Origin: Chaetomium olivaceum
Taxonomy: Eukaryota; Ascomycota; Sordariomycetes; Sordariales; Chaetomiaceae
Direction: 5' to 3'
Assembly (NCBI GenBank): GCA_039881045.1
Contig: JAYWVB010000009.1
Coordinates: 682,001 to 746,000 of the forward strand
Length of the DNA stretch: 64,000 nt
Shown: in pieces, positions 58,601-64,000 of the stretch
Layout: every line of letters begins with the position of its first letter
Numbering within the stretch: the stretch's first letter is position 1
Notes under the pieces: generated by a model
Told to the model about the DNA's origin: nothing
The model's database searches: none
Seen by the model: the letters and a program-made list of their open reading frames with translations, nothing else
Program-made: the position numbers and the translations under genes

Positions 58601-61600
58601 TGTCTGGAAAAGTAACTGCTGGTCGTATATGCGGTCTCGGACAGTGGCGTCCAACATGAACTCGCGGAAGTCCACATTCATGAACAGCTGAGTTACCAGC
58701 GAGTTGAAGTAGCAGGTGTTGGACAAGTTACGGACTCCAGGATAACCACACGGCGCTCTGATTGATTTTGCCCTCTCAAACTGCTGGGGAAGCTCGTAGG
58801 AGTAAACGTCTGGAAGGTCAGATGTGTCTCTATTAGATGGCTTCTGGGCGGTGCAACTCACCGTCTAGGTTCGGAAAGACCGGGACTAAGTCATTCATGT
58901 CGTCGACGAGCCACATGTATTGTGTTGGGTCATCTTTGACCAGCCTGTAGATGATTTCCATCAGCTGTCCCCGAGTCTGCGGGCAAGCAATGGGCCGGCC
59001 ATGACCGAGCTCTCTTGCCATTTCCTCGCGGAGCGGGAATAGATGCCTCCAGAAGATCTTTCGAGCAGTACCCCTAGGAAAACATCAGTATATCCGCATC
59101 GTTTGCTGAAAAAAAGGGGTGGCAAATACCAACCTCTCTGGAAGTATGTCCCGGCCGGCTCGCCCGCTGCGACTGCACACAATGTCGTGCAGGAGCCGAA
59201 CCAGACCGGCCGCAACAAGGTCAACTTCGTCAGGCCTGGTGAGATCCTAGACAAACACAGTTAGAACAGGAGCGACAATGTATGCACTGGAGGGCGCTAG
59301 ACGTACCTCGGACGTAGTATAGTTGGCAAGTAGGTCGAACCAATCATTTGAGAGTTGTTTGATATCTAGCATTTCAATTTGCGTCTCTTCAAGGGTGCCG
59401 AGCATGTCGGAGCATAGGTCAAGAATCTCCGCTGGATTCCCGGTACCTGCGATCGCTGGCCTGACTAGGCGCGAGATGAGAGGCCAGAAGAACTCTCTGA
59501 GCTTTGCGACTGTCGTTGACCGTTTTTCCGAAGAGCTGGTATGACATATTAGAGTCTGTGCGTTATAGGAGCAAACAACCGCAGGGTTATTACCTCTCAT
59601 TCTCAGCAAGTGCGCCCGTCTTTTCCCGGATGAGGACCGCAGTTGTTCGCCGGACAGTGGCCCGCAAATCGTTGAGAAGAAGGTCTTCAAGAACATGGGG
59701 AACGTCTGGGTGGCTGGCGAATGTCGACAAGAAGCCGTCGCTCACACAACAACTCTCTAGGATGCTCTGGAGACACAGAGCTACGTGCTTGATGGCGCCC
59801 TTTTGAGGATTGGAGGTAGTCGCCACTGAAAGAATCGCAAGGAGGCGATCCAAGAGGGGAGCGTCAAGAGACTGGGTCACGGATGCCGGAAGTTCGTGGC
59901 CTGAGCGTCCCATATCATGTTAGTAAACGTGAGCTGTAGAACGAGAACCAACTGCGATAAGTACCTTTCAGAAGAGAGACAAACAATGCTACAAGAGCAG
60001 AACCAAGTTCGATTTGCAGTTCTAGGTTCGGGCATTGGGCGACGACCTGAGGGTCCGAGATTGCTGGGACGACAAGGGACATGGCTCGGGCCAAAGAGGC
60101 CATGCGTGGACTGTGGTCATCGTCTATTGGGCTCGCCTCCCCTACAACCGCGGATCTTGGCCTCCAGGCGCCGAGATACTCTTGGAGAGCATGGACAGCA
60201 TAGAGCGACTTAAATGGCTGCGCAAGCGGAAATGTGTCGAGGTAAGAAACCGAGGGGTTGCTAATTGCTTCGAGCAAGTTTTTATCGACAGGGAGCTTAG
60301 CCAAAAATCCGTAGATCTACCAATGGTTAGTGTTACCATTTGAGCAGCAAAGAAATCTCCGAAATTCTTACTTCGCGAGCGAGCTTTTCGTCCATCGAGA
60401 GGTACTCCCATAATTCATCGAAGTGGTTCAAGATCTCAACCTCGACTGGAGATGCACCTTGGGGAACCCTTGGTGAAGTAGGAACCTCAGGCTCTCTTTT
60501 GACAAGAATAAGGCCGTTATGAATTTGAAGATCCTTAAGGGATTTGCAGATGTCGCTTTCCTGGGGCACAAACGGTCTCCCCCGGTAGTAGATCCGGTAG
60601 CACTCGAAGCCGGTAGCCTCTCGCAGCCTCGCAAGCAACGCTGCAGCCGTGTTGCCTTTACCGATGTCGAGGGGCATGACAGTTGTCTGTTTGTCACCGT
60701 CAAACGACTGATACTTGAGTTCCGCAGGTTCGCCCTCCATCTCTTTCAGCGATTTGGGAATGAGCGATCTCATATCCGGCGCGGAAAACTGCGGCTTAGC
60801 CTGATGAGCATGGTGGAACTCTCTCAGGACCGCTAAGGAGCGGACGAACAACAGTTCTTGTTCTTGGATTTGTTGGTCCGTGGCAATTAAAACCATGGAA
60901 TCGTCGTCCCCGCTAGTTGTGCCATCGGCAAAGGTCTTCAACCTCGCCGCTGCCGACGAAAGCTGGCCAAGGCACCGGTCGGCAAGGGCTAGATGTACTT
61001 TTCGAGCCCTGTGAGGCGGGAACGATTGGATGGACCGGCTCTCAATGTAAACATCGCTAACCAGGGCGTGAATGGCCCGCTTCTCGACTGTCCCCGTCGG
61101 GGCAGTAAGGGCAATCCGCCACAGCATTTCGATTCCAGCGTTCTTAGGGTTTTCCTCGTCGTCAAGAACAATGCTAGCGGGGTCGTTCACGAGCGGCATC
61201 ACGCCCTCGCGAACGAAGTCAAGAGCACCCTGACAGAAGAACTTGGGGTCCAAGGCTAGGAGGTACTCAGAGAAGCAGATCGATGCGAAGGGGTTCCGAC
61301 CTGAACTTCGCTTCATCGCAATAGTCAAGATTTGCCAGGCGGCGTCCCGGTCCTCCTGGCACGCTGCTTCCGAACCAACGAGCAGACCCCATAGTTTCGG
61401 CCCAAGTTCTTCCGTGATGGTTGTAGATTCCTGGTATATCAGTGACGTGAGAAGTTCCTTCCGGGGAGCGTTCTGCGCCCCACTAATGACGGCAGGGAAG
61501 CCGGCAGCTTTCGCCACAGGGATCGTAGCAGCGAGCTCCTCGATCAAGAGTCTCGTCAGGTCGTGCTCAGAAGCCAACTCGTGTAAGTCCCGGGCATGGT

Positions 61601-64000
61601 GAAAACGGGTCGCCATCTTGAGAACCCAGAGACTCCCTATTGTGGACGGGGACCGCTGTGCAATGTCGCTCAGGCAGTCGCGATATATCTTCCAGCGACC
61701 CTCCTGGTCAGGGCCGTGGTTCAAAACGCTGTCCAACTTCTGGATCGCGAACTGCTGAAGGTCGGGATACGCAACAGGTGACTGCGGCCCCAGCCCCGCG
61801 GACTGGCGGATGAGGCGAATGAACAGATCGAAGGGGGCAGAGTCGGTGAGCAGACTCTCTGGGAAGCGAGTGAGGATCTGTTTGAGGACCTGATCGCAGA
61901 ACTCCCGCATGGTGGAGCCAAAGACCTCGACGGGAATTGTATTTAGTTTCTCCAGGAAATACATCAGCGATTCTTGAGTGAACAGGTTGGCGATGCGGCC
62001 GATCATTCGGATAAGGGCGTCCGATACCCGTGGATCCTGTGTTGAAGTGACTGTTTGCCACAAGGTGTCGGTATGCGCTCGCGAATAGGTGGTCGATACG
62101 ACCAGAAATCCGATGATATTGCTACTCTCAAGGGTGATTTCCGGATGACATGTCGGGCCCAAGATGTAGTTGACCAACCCTGTGCTCAGGAGGAAGTCCG
62201 CAACGTAGTGCAACAGAGCGAGTGTGGCTTCCTCGCCAAGCGGGTCGGCGTTTTTGCGATACAGAGCGACGAGATCACTGCACATGGTACTCACGGCCAT
62301 GACGCGCAGCTGCATTTGGCCGGACCTGATGAGTTTGACAAAGTGCGTGAACTTCCAATGGTACGAAATTGCCTCCGGCACAAGATGTGCTGCGACGGCC
62401 GGGCGATCCTGGAGATGCCCGTCGATGACGTCCAAAGGGACGATGCCGCCCGTGGCGAGGCAAGCCTGGTATATCTCTGTCAGTCCCTCGATGAGGTTTG
62501 CCGCACCCTCGGGCGAGAGCTGGTTGAGGTTCTTGTCGACCATGTCCGAAAGCATGGTGCCCATCGTCGTGAAGAAAGTATACATGCGAGTGATGGTGCG
62601 CTTTGCAGGCTCGCCGAGTTGCTGAGTAGGGGGGTATTGTGCCCTGCGGAACGTGTACTTCATGATATTCCCCGCTACTAAGCATATATTTCCTAGGTGG
62701 TCAGTGACCAGCCGAGGGAATTGGGACGCGAGCTGGAGCTCAAGCGTGGCTAGCTGCCGAATGTGCAAGAGGGACCCTCCTTGGACTGCCGGGAAGTTTT
62801 GGAACGTGTCCACAACGACCATCATCTCGGCAACATAACTCCAGTCGTCGTCCCCATTGCGCGGAAGTGGTGAACTGTGCATTGTCACCTCTTCTCGGCG
62901 TGTGAGAGCTCCAAGCGCGTGAATGTAGGATGGCGAAACGAGCGCCTGGACGCGCGCCTCGTCGGACATGGTTTGACTCCGCAAGACTCGGAGGTCCACC
63001 TCGACGAAGAAGGCCGTCAATTGTGCAAAAGACCTAAAAAAGCCAAAGATCTCCTGCCTCATATCTTTAGCTCTGGGGTAGGTCCTGTGATCAAGGTCAG
63101 TTTCAGTTACCATGTATACATTCGTGCTGTCGAACTCACTTCCGAGTTACCATGTGGAGAACCAAATGGGGCACAGCTTGCCACATATCTCGATGCATGA
63201 AGGCGGAGTCTTCAACGGTGTGAAGAGGCGCAGTCTTGACATAGAGGAGATACTTGTCTATCCATTCGATGAACGCGCGAGGTACTTGCTCGTCTGGGGT
63301 GTGTTGCGTGTCAGAGTTGCCCGGGCTTAGTCAATGTTATAAGTGGGGGAAGAAGCTTACGGGTTGGCAAGAATTGCAACAGCCGGATCACGGTTTCCAT
63401 ATAGGATTCTGCGCTGTCGTGGAAGGGAAATGATACGGATGGGTCATATTCGAGTGACCGGCCAGAGTCGTCCAACATGGTGATCGAATCATCGTCATCG
63501 AAATCCGCGTCATCTTCTGCAGCCATAGAAACGATTTCAATTAGCGGACTCCCGCTGTCCGACCTCGACGATACGGCAGCATCGGATGTCGTACCGTTGG
63601 TCGGCATAACTGAGTCTGGTTCATCCGCCGTTGTGTTGGCGGCATGGGTCTGAGCTGCGGCGGACGGCGGGGTACGACGCCTGTGCATGGGCGAGGGCGA
63701 CGGGGGGGACGAGGGAGTCGCCTCGAGGGTCTGTAACTGCGACGGCGTCCGTACGTTTATCGTGACGCGGCTAGATCGCGGTTCAGAAGCAGGCTCAGCG
63801 GCGGGTTGTTGCCGCTCGGGGGTGGCGGGGATGGCCAGGTCCGAGTCAATCTTCATGGCAGAATCGCTTCTCAAATCGATGGCCGACGTGCCCGCAACGG
63901 GTGGGCTAGAGGAAGAACGAAGAGTCTCGACGGATCGGCTTCGAGAGTCGCTTGCTAGGGATGTGCGACGTCGCTTCCTAGAGGAAGACTCGTTATCGTC
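55624..64000 (-). CDS. Giant USP9X-type ubiquitin-specific protease (5' end outside the window)
   Basis: Cysteine protease (C19) that removes ubiquitin. Visible exons: beyond 64000-63361, 63293-63140, 63084-60372, 60316-59965, 59900-59594, 59535-59307, 59246-59134, 59073-58862, 58809-58243, 58185-58134, 58079-55900, 55838-55779, 55709-55624. Twelve introns, 52-69 nt, all GT-AG, phases all match, 2554 residues visible. The N-terminal part is disordered, then a very long helical-repeat region. The USP domain has the Cys box GVRNLSNTCYFNSLVTQLF (near 58700), QMDVDEFYNLLFDRW, the zinc ribbon (ECEHVSE plus YKCSTCDRHVDAVKR), and the His box GTAESGHYYSYI with FNDETVTPWDP (57800-57860). The C-terminal extension is helical and acidic. 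The CxH-plus-CxxC zinc ribbon and the size match the USP9X branch. No frame breaks over 7.7 kb of exon. Confidence 0.93.

Overview
The window is nuclear DNA from a filamentous ascomycete, most likely a Sordariomycete (Sordariales/Chaetomiaceae-like by feel; the genus cannot be fixed from sequence alone). The evidence is short introns (mostly 50-90 nt) with CTAAC/CTGAC branch points, GC-rich codon third positions, monocistronic genes on both strands with long intergenic spaces, and typical fungal families: a CBM18 chitin deacetylase, GPI-anchored Ser/Thr-rich wall proteins, a fungal bZIP and a fungal C2H2 factor. I recognise 16 protein-coding genes, one of them cut by the right edge. I see no transposon, tRNA, rRNA or CRISPR array, and no AT-rich RIP-like block.

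Layout, left to right: a GPI-anchored wall protein (minus, 12-710); a 4.6 kb gene-free stretch; a C2H2 zinc-finger factor (plus, 5372-7978); a six-exon secreted chitin deacetylase with three CBM18 modules (minus, 8651-10734); SEC12, the Sar1 exchange factor (minus, 13381-15184); an aldehyde dehydrogenase (minus, 15881-17569); an LMBR1-type membrane protein (plus, 18420-20689); an unassigned 528-aa protein (minus, 21329-23024); an SMP-30/gluconolactonase-like protein (minus, 25385-26722); a 7.4 kb gene-poor block with microsatellites, a minisatellite and short perfect palindromes; a bZIP factor (plus, 34153-36041); an NFKBIL1-like protein (plus, 39941-41210); a small GPI protein (minus, 42095-42630); the TORC2 subunit SIN1/AVO1 (minus, 43729-46254), divergent from a PRCC-family protein (plus, 46821-48038); the APC/C subunit CDC23/APC8 (plus, 48429-50656); a conserved uncharacterised fungal protein (minus, 51174-53247); and a giant USP9X-type deubiquitinase (minus, 55624 to beyond 64000).

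The genes do not form an obvious pathway cluster. Most are housekeeping regulators (COPII budding, TORC2, APC/C, RNA processing, deubiquitination) mixed with cell-wall and carbonyl metabolism genes. I rebuilt exon structures by matching splice sites, phase and conserved protein sequence, giving 32 introns, three of them GC-AG (two in CDC23, one in the chitin deacetylase).

Two window-wide patterns stand out. First, eight genes carry single-base frame breaks, many at G, C or A runs, that cannot be introns; since some are core genes, uncorrected sequence errors are the likeliest cause. Second, the coding strand of at least seven genes switches from very C-rich to very G-rich toward the 3' end, a skew flip I cannot explain by function. 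No dramatic new system is evident; the skew flip, the GC-AG introns, the palindrome cluster and the unassigned gene are the best leads.
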